Positions 7,473 to 14,507 of a stretch of 25,470 nt of DNA are shown here, one piece after another. A program made the translations under genes and the position numbers. Origin of the DNA: DASUSF01 sp036375275 (GTDB lineage: Bacteria > Pseudomonadota > Alphaproteobacteria > Geminicoccales > Geminicoccaceae). Location of the stretch: contig DASUSF010000093.1 in NCBI GenBank assembly GCA_036375275.1, positions 1 through 25,470 of the forward strand, in the 5' to 3' direction. Under the pieces are notes generated by a model. The model was not told where the DNA came from. It worked only from the letters and a program-made list of their open reading frames with translations, and ran no database searches. How positions within the stretch are numbered: position 1 is the first letter of the stretch; every line of letters begins with the position of its first letter.

Positions 7473-7620
7473 TAGAGCATCATCCGCTTAGGTAGAACCG
7501 CGTTCTTGAGCGGTTCTACGCGGATAAAGACGCTCTACATCATTGGGATAGAGCAGTTTCCTTCCGATGAGCGAAGAGTCTGCGACATGAAGGTGGGTCC
7601 GTCTCATCGGAAACTGCTCT
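7473..7620. repeat. Composite palindromic intergenic element, copy 1
   Basis: Two hairpins lie side by side. In the first, GTAGAACCGC (7492-7501) pairs with GCGGTTCTAC (7510-7519), ATCCGC (7482-7487) with GCGGAT (7520-7525), and TAGAGC (7473-7478) with GCTCTA (7532-7537). In the second, the arm starting GAGCAGTTTCC (7551-7571) pairs with CTCATCGGAAACTGCTC (7603-7619) except for a 4-nt insertion. A diverged copy in the opposite orientation lies at 23172-23320; the two share GTCTCATCGGAAA and CTTCCGATGA. The TAGAGCAT-like edge recalls palindromes widespread in alphaproteobacterial intergenic regions. It fills the gap between the GT2 and flippase genes and is visibly more AT-rich than its surroundings. 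Confidence 0.8.
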
Positions 7621-7654
7621 GCTGTATCCGTCTTGATGAAGCGGGTTCTGGCGC

Positions 7655-8677
7655 TCACTCCGCGCCCGACACCGTCTCGCGGATCAGGGCGCGCGGATCC
7701 ACGCCGCGCGTCCGGCTGTTGATCAGCTCGGCGAGGATGCCGAACAGCAGGGTCTGCAGGCCGACGACGACGGCGAGCCCGCCGAGCAGGAGGAGCGGGC
7801 GGGTGCCGATGTCGGCGCCGGTGAAGATCTTGAGGCCGGTCAGGTAGGCCAGGATCGACAGGCCCGCGATCAGGGCGAGCGTGCCGAGACCGCCGAACAG
7901 ATGACCCGGGCGGCGCGCGTAGCGGGTGATGGTCAGCACCGTCAGCAGGTCGATGAAGCCGTGCAGGAAGCGGCGGGCGCCGAACTTGGACTTGCCGGCG
8001 CGCCGGGGGTGATGGCGGACCACGAGCTCCCCGATCCGAAAGCCCATCGAGTGCGCCAGCACGGGGACGAACCGGTGCAGCTCGCCATACAGCTCGACCA
8101 TGTCGAACACCTCGCGCCGGTACGCCTTGAAGCCGCAGTTGAAGTCGTGCAGCGCGATGCCGCTGACCCAGGCGGTGACCCGGTTGAACAGGCGCGACGG
8201 CAAGGTCTTGGTCGGGGGATCGAGGCGGATCTTCTTCCAGCCCGAGACCACGTCGTAGCCGGAGCTGAGCGCGGCGATGAAGTGCGGCAGCTCCGCCGGA
8301 TCGTCCTGGAGATCGGCGTCCATGGTGACGATGATGCTGGCGGACGCGGCCTCGATCCCGACGTTGAGCGCGGTCGACTTGCCGAAGTTGCGGCGCAGCC
8401 GGATCGCGGTGACCCGCGGCTGCTCGGCAGCCAGCCGGCGCATCACCGTCCAGCTGTGGTCGCGGCTGCCGTCGTCGACCAGGATGATCTGCTGGAGGTC
8501 GAGGTGGTACTCCTCGGCCACGTCGAGGAGGCGCTGGACCAGGCCCGGCAGGGTGTCGGCCTCGTCGAGCACCGGGATGACGACGCTGACGTCGCGCGCC
8601 GGAGCCACCACCTGCGGCCCCCCGTCTGCCGCCTCAGCGACAGTCACCCGCGCCTGGGGCAAGGTATCCGTAGCCAA
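7655..8677 (-). CDS. Glycosyltransferase family 2 protein (DPM1/ArnC-like)
   Basis: The 340-residue protein has an N-terminal GT-A domain: SVVIPVLDEADTLP at 31-44, LVDDGSRD at 66-73, the metal-binding motif DADLQDDP at 120-127, and the acceptor-side HDFNCGFKAYRREV at 177-190. Two C-terminal transmembrane helices follow (about 262-282 and 293-318). This layout is that of enzymes that load a sugar onto polyprenyl phosphate at the inner membrane. The start is TTG at 8677, with AGGA 9 nt upstream; GTG 8647 is an alternative. The gene overlaps the 3' end of the GT39 gene by 44 nt, so the two are translationally linked. The likely role is to make the lipid-linked sugar donor that the GT39 enzyme uses. 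Confidence 0.92.
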   Translation of the reverse strand: MATDTLPQARVTVAEAADGGPQVVAPARDVSVVIPVLDEADTLPGLVQRLLDVAEEYHLDLQQIILVDDGSRDHSWTVMRRLAAEQPRVTAIRLRRNFGKSTALNVGIEAASASIIVTMDADLQDDPAELPHFIAALSSGYDVVSGWKKIRLDPPTKTLPSRLFNRVTAWVSGIALHDFNCGFKAYRREVFDMVELYGELHRFVPVLAHSMGFRIGELVVRHHPRRAGKSKFGARRFLHGFIDLLTVLTITRYARRPGHLFGGLGTLALIAGLSILAYLTGLKIFTGADIGTRPLLLLGGLAVVVGLQTLLFGILAELINSRTRGVDPRALIRETVSGAE

Positions 8678-10205
8678 GCGTGTATGTCCTGCTCAATGAT
8701 CCGTGCATCGGCGCCGTGACCTCGCCGTAGCGCATCAGGGCGTCCGCGGGAACCGAAAGTTCCGCCACAAGATACTGCCGGACGCGCGCCGCGCCAGCCG
8801 CGGAGGCGCGGATGCCGCTCTGCCAGACCGCGAGGCAGCCACCCTCGCCGGTCGGGCCGGGAAAGACCCCGCGGCGGGAGCCCGGCTCGAGGACCCGGCT
8901 GTCCGGGAAGCGCATGCGGAGGTTGCCGGCGATGTGATAGCCGTCGCCGACGATCGTCCCCCGCTCGAAGCCGGTCTGGCGCAGCGCGTCTGCGAGCTCG
9001 TCGAACGGCGCCATCTCGCGGCACCGCCCGCAGTGGTCCGCGCCCAGCACGTGGCGGACGGTGCGCGCCCCGACCACCAGGACGACGGCCAGCGCCACCA
9101 GGACCAGGTACGCCCGGACCGCGCGGCGGTCCGGGTCGCCGCGTGCCGCGAGCTGGAAGACCAGCACCGGAAGGATCATCAGCGCCGGGTGCATCCAGCG
9201 TGCGGTGAAGCTCGCGGCGCCCGCCAGCGGCACCAGGAGCCAGTGCAGGGCCAGCACGACCCCGATCAGCAGCGCGAGGAACCGGGGCGTCACCGGGGCG
9301 ACCGGCTCCGCCTCCGCCCGCCAGCGCCGCCATCCCCGGAGCATCGACCGGCCGAACAGCGGCAGCGCGACCGCGAGGAACGGCATCGGGAAGAGCAGCG
9401 TGGCGCCGATCAGGGCGAGCGTCCCGCCGAGGATGTCGCGCCCGCCGGAGTCCGGATCCTCGAGCGTGGTGGTCATGACCCCGCCGGGCTCGCCCGGCTG
9501 GTCGAGGACCCAGAGCCCGGTCGGGACGGTCAGCGCGAGCAGCACGGCGAGCGTGGTCAGGACGCGCGGCGTGAGGACCAGCCGGCGGAAGGCAGGGTGC
9601 AGCAGGCAGGCGAGCGGCAGGCCCAGCGCCAGCAGCACGTAGTTCCACTTGCCGAGCACGCCGACCGCCATGGCGAGCCCGAGGCCGGCGTAGGCGAGGT
9701 GGCTCGCCGGTCGCTCGACGATGTGCGCGAAGGCGAGGAAGGTCAGCGCGATCCCGGCGCCGAGGGCGGTCGTGTGGGTCAGGTCGTGGTGGGCGTAGTA
9801 GGCGAAGACGTAGATCAGGGCGTGGGCGAACACCGCGAGCGCGGCGCCGCGCCGGTCGCGAGTCCACATCCAGCCGACCTGGTACATGGCGAGGAAGGTG
9901 ACCCCGAGCAGCAGGTAGCGGGGCAGGATGGCGGCGAACAGGTTGACCCCGAAGAGCTCGAAGCAGCCGAGCAGCAGCCACGTGTACAGCGGCGGCTGGA
10001 CCAGCCGGTAGCCCGGCTCGAAGGCCTGCGCGAACAGCGCCTGCTCGGCGTCGTCGAAGCCGAGCGCGCCGCCGAAGGCGAGCCGGAGCAGCAGGTGCAG
10101 GAGCAGGTAGAGGCCGACGATCGCGAGGACGGCCGGCGCCGACCAGGCGCTCCAGAGCGGCCGGGCGGCGCTCGCCGGCGCAGCGTCGGCGCGGGATCGC
10201 GTCAA
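8634..10205 (-). CDS. Glycosyltransferase family 39-type membrane protein (ArnT/PMT_2-like)
   Basis: The 523-residue polytopic protein has roughly ten to twelve hydrophobic segments. After the first helix comes GFDDAEQALF with D51, D52 and E54, the acidic periplasmic loop that defines the PMT_2/ArnT fold and binds metal and the lipid-phosphate sugar donor. LVQPPLYTWLL follows, as in other family members. A soluble C-terminal domain begins near HCGRCREMAPFDELADAL. Such enzymes transfer a sugar from polyprenyl phosphate to lipid A, another glycolipid or a protein on the periplasmic side. The start is TTG at 10205 with only a weak AGG upstream; no better start is visible before the first helix. 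It lies between the USP gene (34 nt away) and the overlapping GT2 gene. Confidence 0.88.
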   Translation of the reverse strand: MTRSRADAAPASAARPLWSAWSAPAVLAIVGLYLLLHLLLRLAFGGALGFDDAEQALFAQAFEPGYRLVQPPLYTWLLLGCFELFGVNLFAAILPRYLLLGVTFLAMYQVGWMWTRDRRGAALAVFAHALIYVFAYYAHHDLTHTTALGAGIALTFLAFAHIVERPASHLAYAGLGLAMAVGVLGKWNYVLLALGLPLACLLHPAFRRLVLTPRVLTTLAVLLALTVPTGLWVLDQPGEPGGVMTTTLEDPDSGGRDILGGTLALIGATLLFPMPFLAVALPLFGRSMLRGWRRWRAEAEPVAPVTPRFLALLIGVVLALHWLLVPLAGAASFTARWMHPALMILPVLVFQLAARGDPDRRAVRAYLVLVALAVVLVVGARTVRHVLGADHCGRCREMAPFDELADALRQTGFERGTIVGDGYHIAGNLRMRFPDSRVLEPGSRRGVFPGPTGEGGCLAVWQSGIRASAAGAARVRQYLVAELSVPADALMRYGEVTAPMHGSLSRTYTLGYGYLAPGAGDCR

Positions 10206-10239
10206 TGGCCTGGAAGCACGTTGGCGGTGGCGCCGGCGC

Positions 10240-10728
10240 TCAGCTCGGCGGGCCGGCGTCTGAGCCTGGCGGCGGCGGGTTGCGCACGACCTGGACCGAG
10301 CAGCGGGCGTGGCGGACCACCCGTGCCGCGTTCGGGCCGATCAGGTAGTCCTTGAGCGACGGCCGGTGCGAGGCCATCACGATCAGGTCCGCGGCGACCT
10401 CGTCGGCCGCCTCCAGGATCTCCTCGTAGATCGTGCCGTGGCGCACCAGGACCTCGGTGTCGACGCTCGCGGGAACGTGCTCGCCGACCAGCTCCTGCAG
10501 GCGATCCCTCGCCTGCCTCATCAGCTCGGTCCGGTCGTAGTCGATCGAACCGTGCTGCTCGCCGCGGATCGCATAGCGCCAGTCGACGCCCGCGAACATG
10601 TCGGGGACGACGGTCAGGACGTGCAGCCGCGCGCCGGATTCCCGCGCGGCCTGCACCGCGGCCGGCAGCGCCCGTTCCCAGGAGCTCCGGTGCTGGATGT
10701 CGATCGGCACCAGGACGTGCTCATACAT
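10240..10728 (-). CDS. Universal stress protein (UspA/TeaD-like)
   Basis: This is a 162-residue single-domain Usp. The first strand ends in VLVPID with the conserved D10, and the last core segment is LIVMASHRPSLKDYLIGPN. Canonical ATP-binding Usps have G-x2-G-x9-G-[ST] here; this protein keeps only the last glycine (G131), and the first two are A119 and R122. As I recall it, the SHRP...YL.GPNAA variant is typical of TeaD-type Usps associated with osmolyte carriers, where the protein tunes transporter activity. The ATG at 10728 lies inside the end of the dual-binding lipoprotein gene (8-nt overlap), so it is the third cistron of the BCCT operon. A regulatory role in osmolyte uptake is inferred from this context. 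Confidence 0.9.
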   Translation of the reverse strand: MYEHVLVPIDIQHRSSWERALPAAVQAARESGARLHVLTVVPDMFAGVDWRYAIRGEQHGSIDYDRTELMRQARDRLQELVGEHVPASVDTEVLVRHGTIYEEILEAADEVAADLIVMASHRPSLKDYLIGPNAARVVRHARCSVQVVRNPPPPGSDAGPPS

Positions 10729-12706
10729 GCTGATCTCCCGACGGTGGCGGAGCCGCCGCGTGGCCGCGGGGCCGCGCGGGCTCGCGGAGGCTCGGCTCGG
10801 GCCGCTTCGGCGGCGCGCGGAAGTAGAGGTAGGCGAGGAAGATGCTGACCAGGATGACGATCAGGTTGACCACGGAGTACGAGGTCGACGGGTTGATCGC
10901 GGCCGGCTTCGGCTTCGCCTGGGGCCGCAGCACGTCGGGGGAGGGCAGCGCCGGGTCGAGCTGCTCGGGGCTGGCGAGCGCCTCGTTCAGCGCCGTGATG
11001 CTCTTGTCCGCGAGCGGCTGAAGCTCGCCGATCGCGGCCGATCCCGGGCCGGCCGAGCCGATCGGGTTGGCGGCCCGGGCGGGACCCGCCAGCACCACCT
11101 GCGTGCTGATGGTGTCGACCGGGGCGTCCTGGCCGGGGTAGGTGCCGGCGGGGATCCGCGAGATGCGCAGGAACGGGAACCGGACGAGGTTGTTGCCCTC
11201 CTGCCACTCCGGCAGCCCGAGCAGGCGGAGGTCGTTCTCCTGCATCGCCTGGACCACGGCGGTATGCTCGGTCGAGACCATCAGGAAGAGGGCGTCGAGC
11301 TCGCCGTCCCGGAGCGCCCGGAACTGCGCCTCGAGCGCCTCCGGGCCGGTCGAGGCGGCGGCGCCCACCAGGTCGACCCGCTCGGCGAGGCCGAGCGAGG
11401 TCAGGACCATGCGCGCGACCTCTTCCGACGCCCCGCCCGCGATCCCGACGCCGATGGCGGACGCCTCGCCGAGCGCGCCGATGCCGTTCTCGGCGCGCGT
11501 GATCACGTGGGCCATGTCGTAGCCGACCACGCCCAGCGCCTGGGCCGGCACGTCCTGGTTCGGGAACACGCCGTCGCCGAGGCTGAAGAAGGCGCCGGCA
11601 TCGACCAGGGCGAGACGGGCCTCGGCATCGACCAGGGCCGCCATCGGGTCCGGGGTCTCGAGCATGGTCACGTTCCTGCCCTGAAAGGCCTTCCGGACCG
11701 CGCTCACCGCCTGGGCGATCTGGTTGCCGCGGGCATCCAGGGGCCCGACCGCCACCGCGAGCTCCTCGACCGCGGCGAGCGCGTCCTCGGCCAGCTCGAT
11801 GATCCCCTTGTCGGCGAGGAAGCGCTTGGCGACGTCGGCGGGATCCATCCCCTCGAGCTCGACCGCGGCGTTCATCTCCCGCATTGCCGCCGGCTCGATC
11901 AGGCCGCCGAGCTTGCCGAGCGCCGCGTCCAGCGCGGGGAACCGCTGCATGGCCTGGTTCCGGACCAGGGGCGCGGGCTGGTAGGTCGGGAAAAAGTCGA
12001 GGTCGTCCTCGAGCACGGCGAGTGCGTACTCGGCGATCTGGCCGTCGGTCGTGAAGCCCTCGACCACGTCGACCTCGCCCTGGAGGAGCGCCTGGTACAG
12101 CCGGGCCTTGCCGGCCGCGACCGGCTCGGCGACCACCTCGGCGGTCCCGTTCAGCCCGTAGCGCCGGAGCAGCGCCGAGAAGCCGTCGACCGGCCGCTCC
12201 TGGAACTCCTCGTCGATGCCGAAGCGGACCGGCCCCTCGATCGTCGCGAGGTCGCTGATCGTCCGGATGCCGAGCTCCTGGGCACGGTCCTCGCGCATCA
12301 CGAGCTCGTAGTCGTTGGCGAACCCCAGCCGCTCGCCCCACTCGAGCCCGAGCGGCGCGTACAGCTCCTCGACCCGCCGGTAGGCCGCATCGCCGTCGCT
12401 GATCGGCGGCTGGCCGAGCAGGATCAGGCCGGTGCCGTTGTATTCGGCGTACAGGTCGATGTCGCCGCGCTTGAGCGCCTCGATGTTCTCGAAGGTCCCG
12501 CCGTAGGGGATCTGCCGGTCGACCCTGATGCCTTCGGACTCGGCGACCTGGGCGATCAGCTCGCCGAGGATCAGCTGCTCGGTGAAGTCCTTGGAGCCGA
12601 TGGTCAGCGGGTCCTCCGCCTCGCCGCAGCCGGCGAGGATCGCCGCGAGGCCGAGCGCCGCGCCGACGCCGCGGGCGAAGCGCGCCACATCGGCCACGGC
12701 GGTCAC
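10721..12706 (-). CDS. Membrane-anchored lipoprotein fusing an OpuAC/ProX glycine-betaine-binding domain to a TAXI TRAP-type binding domain
   Basis: The 661-residue protein begins with a lipoprotein signal (lipobox LAGC, C27). Residues 33-310 form an OpuAC/ProX-type osmoprotectant-binding domain with IGSKDFTEQLILGEL, YAEYNGTG and GFTTDGQIAEYALAVL. Residues 320-575 resemble a TAXI (TRAP-associated) binding domain with ENGIGALGEASAIGVG, LRDGELDALFL and IPAGTYPGQDAPVDTIST. A single hydrophobic helix at 611-628 is followed by a short Pro/Arg-rich tail that would be cytoplasmic. The GTG start at 12706 overlaps the BCCT stop as GTGA; the open frame continues upstream only as a shadow of the BCCT gene. 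No ABC ATPase, ABC permease or TRAP permease is adjacent, so it may deliver to, or sense for, the BCCT carrier. That role is inference. Confidence 0.88.
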   Translation of the reverse strand: MTAVADVARFARGVGAALGLAAILAGCGEAEDPLTIGSKDFTEQLILGELIAQVAESEGIRVDRQIPYGGTFENIEALKRGDIDLYAEYNGTGLILLGQPPISDGDAAYRRVEELYAPLGLEWGERLGFANDYELVMREDRAQELGIRTISDLATIEGPVRFGIDEEFQERPVDGFSALLRRYGLNGTAEVVAEPVAAGKARLYQALLQGEVDVVEGFTTDGQIAEYALAVLEDDLDFFPTYQPAPLVRNQAMQRFPALDAALGKLGGLIEPAAMREMNAAVELEGMDPADVAKRFLADKGIIELAEDALAAVEELAVAVGPLDARGNQIAQAVSAVRKAFQGRNVTMLETPDPMAALVDAEARLALVDAGAFFSLGDGVFPNQDVPAQALGVVGYDMAHVITRAENGIGALGEASAIGVGIAGGASEEVARMVLTSLGLAERVDLVGAAASTGPEALEAQFRALRDGELDALFLMVSTEHTAVVQAMQENDLRLLGLPEWQEGNNLVRFPFLRISRIPAGTYPGQDAPVDTISTQVVLAGPARAANPIGSAGPGSAAIGELQPLADKSITALNEALASPEQLDPALPSPDVLRPQAKPKPAAINPSTSYSVVNLIVILVSIFLAYLYFRAPPKRPEPSLREPARPRGHAAAPPPSGDQHV

Positions 12707-14247
12707 TCCCCCGGCGCCGCGTAGAGGCGGGCCTCCGCCCGCCGGCGACGCTCCCTGATCTGGATGTAGTCCTCGCGGATGGTTCTGAGGAAGCCGACGA
12801 TCTGCAGGATCAGGATCAGCGAGAACGGGATCGCGCCGGTGATCGCCATGACCTTGGCCATCTCGGTGCTGTCGGTGAACAGCGTGCCGGCGGTGAGCGC
12901 GGTGATGATCACCGCCCAGATCAGCTTGTGCGCGGTCGGCGGGTTGAGGTTGCCGTCGGTGGTCATCATCGAGACCACGAAGGTCCCGGAATCGGCGCTG
13001 GTCACGAGGAAGATGAAGATCAGCGCGACCGCGACCACGCTCAGCATCTCGCTCATCGGAAAGTACGTGAACAGCGCGAACAGCGCCTTGGTCACGTCCT
13101 CGAACACCAGGTCGGCGAGCCCGCCCGGCCCCTCGAACTCGATGTAGAAGCCGGAGCCGCCGAAGGCGGCGAACCAGAGCATCGAGAACATGGTCGGAAT
13201 CAGCACCACGCCGACCATGAACTCCCGGATCGTCCGGCCCCGGCTGATCCGGGCGATGAAGATGCCGACGAACGGCCCCCAGGCGAGCCACCAGATCAGG
13301 TAGGTCAGCGTCCAACCCGCGGTCCAGTCGGTCAGGCCCTGGTAGGGGAACAGCCGGAACGAGATCTGCAGCAGGTTCGAGAAGTAGTCGCCGATGGTGG
13401 TCGTGAAGGTCTCGAACAGGAACCGCGTCGGGCCGACGAACAGGATGAACAGCAGCATGAACACGGCGAGGCCCATGTTGATGTTCGAGAGGATCTTGAT
13501 GCCCTTGTCGACGCCGGTGCTGGCCGAGATGAAGAAGCAGACGGCGAGGGCGAGGAGGATGTAGACGCTGACGGTGGTCGACTGCTCGAATCCGAAGACC
13601 TCGCCGAGGCCGGCGCGGACCTGCAGCGTGCCCATCGAGAGGGACCCGGCGAGGCCGAAGATCACCGCGAGCACGCCGAGCACGTCGGCGACGTTGGCGA
13701 GGCCGCGCATGCTTCTCCGGTCGCCGCCGAAGGCATGGACGATCGGCGTCGAGATCAGGGAGGGCGCGTCCTTGCGGAACACGAAGTAGGCGATCACCAG
13801 GGCGCACACCGCGTAGATCGACCAGGCGTGCAGGCCCCAGTGCAGGTTGGTGATGACCATCGCCTCGCGCGCGGCGTCCGGCGTCTCGCCCTCCATCCCG
13901 GGTGGCGCGTAGTAGTGGTACATCGGCTCGGCCGCGCCCCAGAAGAGCAGGCCCGCGCCCATGCCGCCGGCGAACAGCATCGCGATCCAGGAGACCGTGG
14001 TGAACTCGGGCTCGTCGTCGTCGTGCCCGAGCTTGATGTCGCCGTACGGCCCGATCGCGAGGATCGCGGCGAGGAACAGGAAGCCGGTGCAGAGCAGGAG
14101 GAAGTACCAGTCGAGCGCGTCGAGGGCGAAGCCCGTCAGGGTCTCTGCGGCGCCGGTCATGCTCGCCGGGTCGGCCACGCCCCAGACGCCGATCCCGCCG
14201 CACATCAGCACCGAGACGATGAAGACCAGATTGAGGTTGACGCGCAT
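12703..14247 (-). CDS. BCCT family betaine/carnitine/choline transporter
   Basis: The 514-residue carrier has the twelve-helix BCCT pattern. The substrate and sodium-site motif GGMGAGLLFWGAAEPMYHY lies in TM3, and the family signature GWTLTYLIWWLAWGPFVG is followed by the loop IARISRGRTIREF. LVTSADSGTFVVS is the usual TM10 segment. The glycine-rich GMGAG form, without an Asp, fits sodium-coupled betaine uptake rather than proton-coupled choline uptake; this is family knowledge, not proof. I chose ATG 14247 because GGGGAG precedes it; a GTG at 14328 would add 27 residues atypical of the family. Its TGA overlaps the GTG of the binding-lipoprotein gene by 4 nt, so the two are translationally coupled, and the USP gene follows. 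Confidence 0.95.
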   Translation of the reverse strand: MRVNLNLVFIVSVLMCGGIGVWGVADPASMTGAAETLTGFALDALDWYFLLLCTGFLFLAAILAIGPYGDIKLGHDDDEPEFTTVSWIAMLFAGGMGAGLLFWGAAEPMYHYYAPPGMEGETPDAAREAMVITNLHWGLHAWSIYAVCALVIAYFVFRKDAPSLISTPIVHAFGGDRRSMRGLANVADVLGVLAVIFGLAGSLSMGTLQVRAGLGEVFGFEQSTTVSVYILLALAVCFFISASTGVDKGIKILSNINMGLAVFMLLFILFVGPTRFLFETFTTTIGDYFSNLLQISFRLFPYQGLTDWTAGWTLTYLIWWLAWGPFVGIFIARISRGRTIREFMVGVVLIPTMFSMLWFAAFGGSGFYIEFEGPGGLADLVFEDVTKALFALFTYFPMSEMLSVVAVALIFIFLVTSADSGTFVVSMMTTDGNLNPPTAHKLIWAVIITALTAGTLFTDSTEMAKVMAITGAIPFSLILILQIVGFLRTIREDYIQIRERRRRAEARLYAAPGE

Positions 14248-14426
14248 CGGCCGCCCGCTCCCCAGCGTTTCGTTCGGCCGGCGCCCGGCCCGGTCGGTCC
14301 GGAGCGCCCGCGAAGCCTGGACCGCCACGTCGTCGGCGGGTGGACAGGCTCACCATAGTACCGGTGCACCGTCGCGGGGACCCCCATTCGCCCGGGACGA
14401 TCTTCCGGGCCTTCCCGAGCCCGCCC

Positions 14427-14448
14427 GCGCCGGGCAGTGCCCCGGCGC
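14427..14448. other. Strong inverted repeat between the divergent BCCT and polyamine-type ABC operons
   Basis: GCGCCGGG (14427-14434) and CCCGGCGC (14441-14448) are a perfect 8-bp inverted repeat around a 6-nt centre. It sits 26 nt before the -10-like TATGCT (14475) of the plus-strand operon. It could be an operator or a bidirectional insulating hairpin; the sequence does not decide. A second, shorter repeat (GCCCGG 14390-14395, CCGGGC 14405-14410) is nearby. Confidence 0.4.
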
Positions 14449-14452
14449 CTCG

Positions 14453-14480
14453 TTCCAAACCGCCGGCGCTGCGCTATGCT
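14453..14480 (+). promoter_or_regulatory. Possible promoter of the polyamine-type ABC transporter operon
   Basis: TTCCAA (14453-14458) and TATGCT (14475-14480) are spaced by 16 nt. The TTG start codon of the ATPase gene follows the second hexamer by 27 nt. TATGCT is a reasonable -10; the -35 is weak. Confidence 0.3.
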
Positions 14481-14507
14481 CGGGGCGACGACGGCCGGAG
14501 ATGAAGC

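Noticed and set aside
14248..14328. GTG 14328 as the start of the BCCT gene
   Set aside because: It would add 27 Arg-rich residues not expected in the family and has no ribosome-binding site, whereas ATG 14247 has GGGGAG upstream.
10721..14458. A continuous 1245-codon minus-strand frame that would fuse a long N-terminal region to the binding lipoprotein
   Set aside because: The part upstream of 12706 overlaps the BCCT gene in another frame, is Arg/Pro/Ala-rich shadow sequence, and lacks any motif. The GTG at 12706 with its lipoprotein signal and GTGA overlap is a natural start.
14501..14503. ATG as start of the ABC ATPase gene
   Set aside because: It is in a different frame from the Walker A and signature motifs. 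TTG 14508 is in frame and has GGAG 7 nt upstream.
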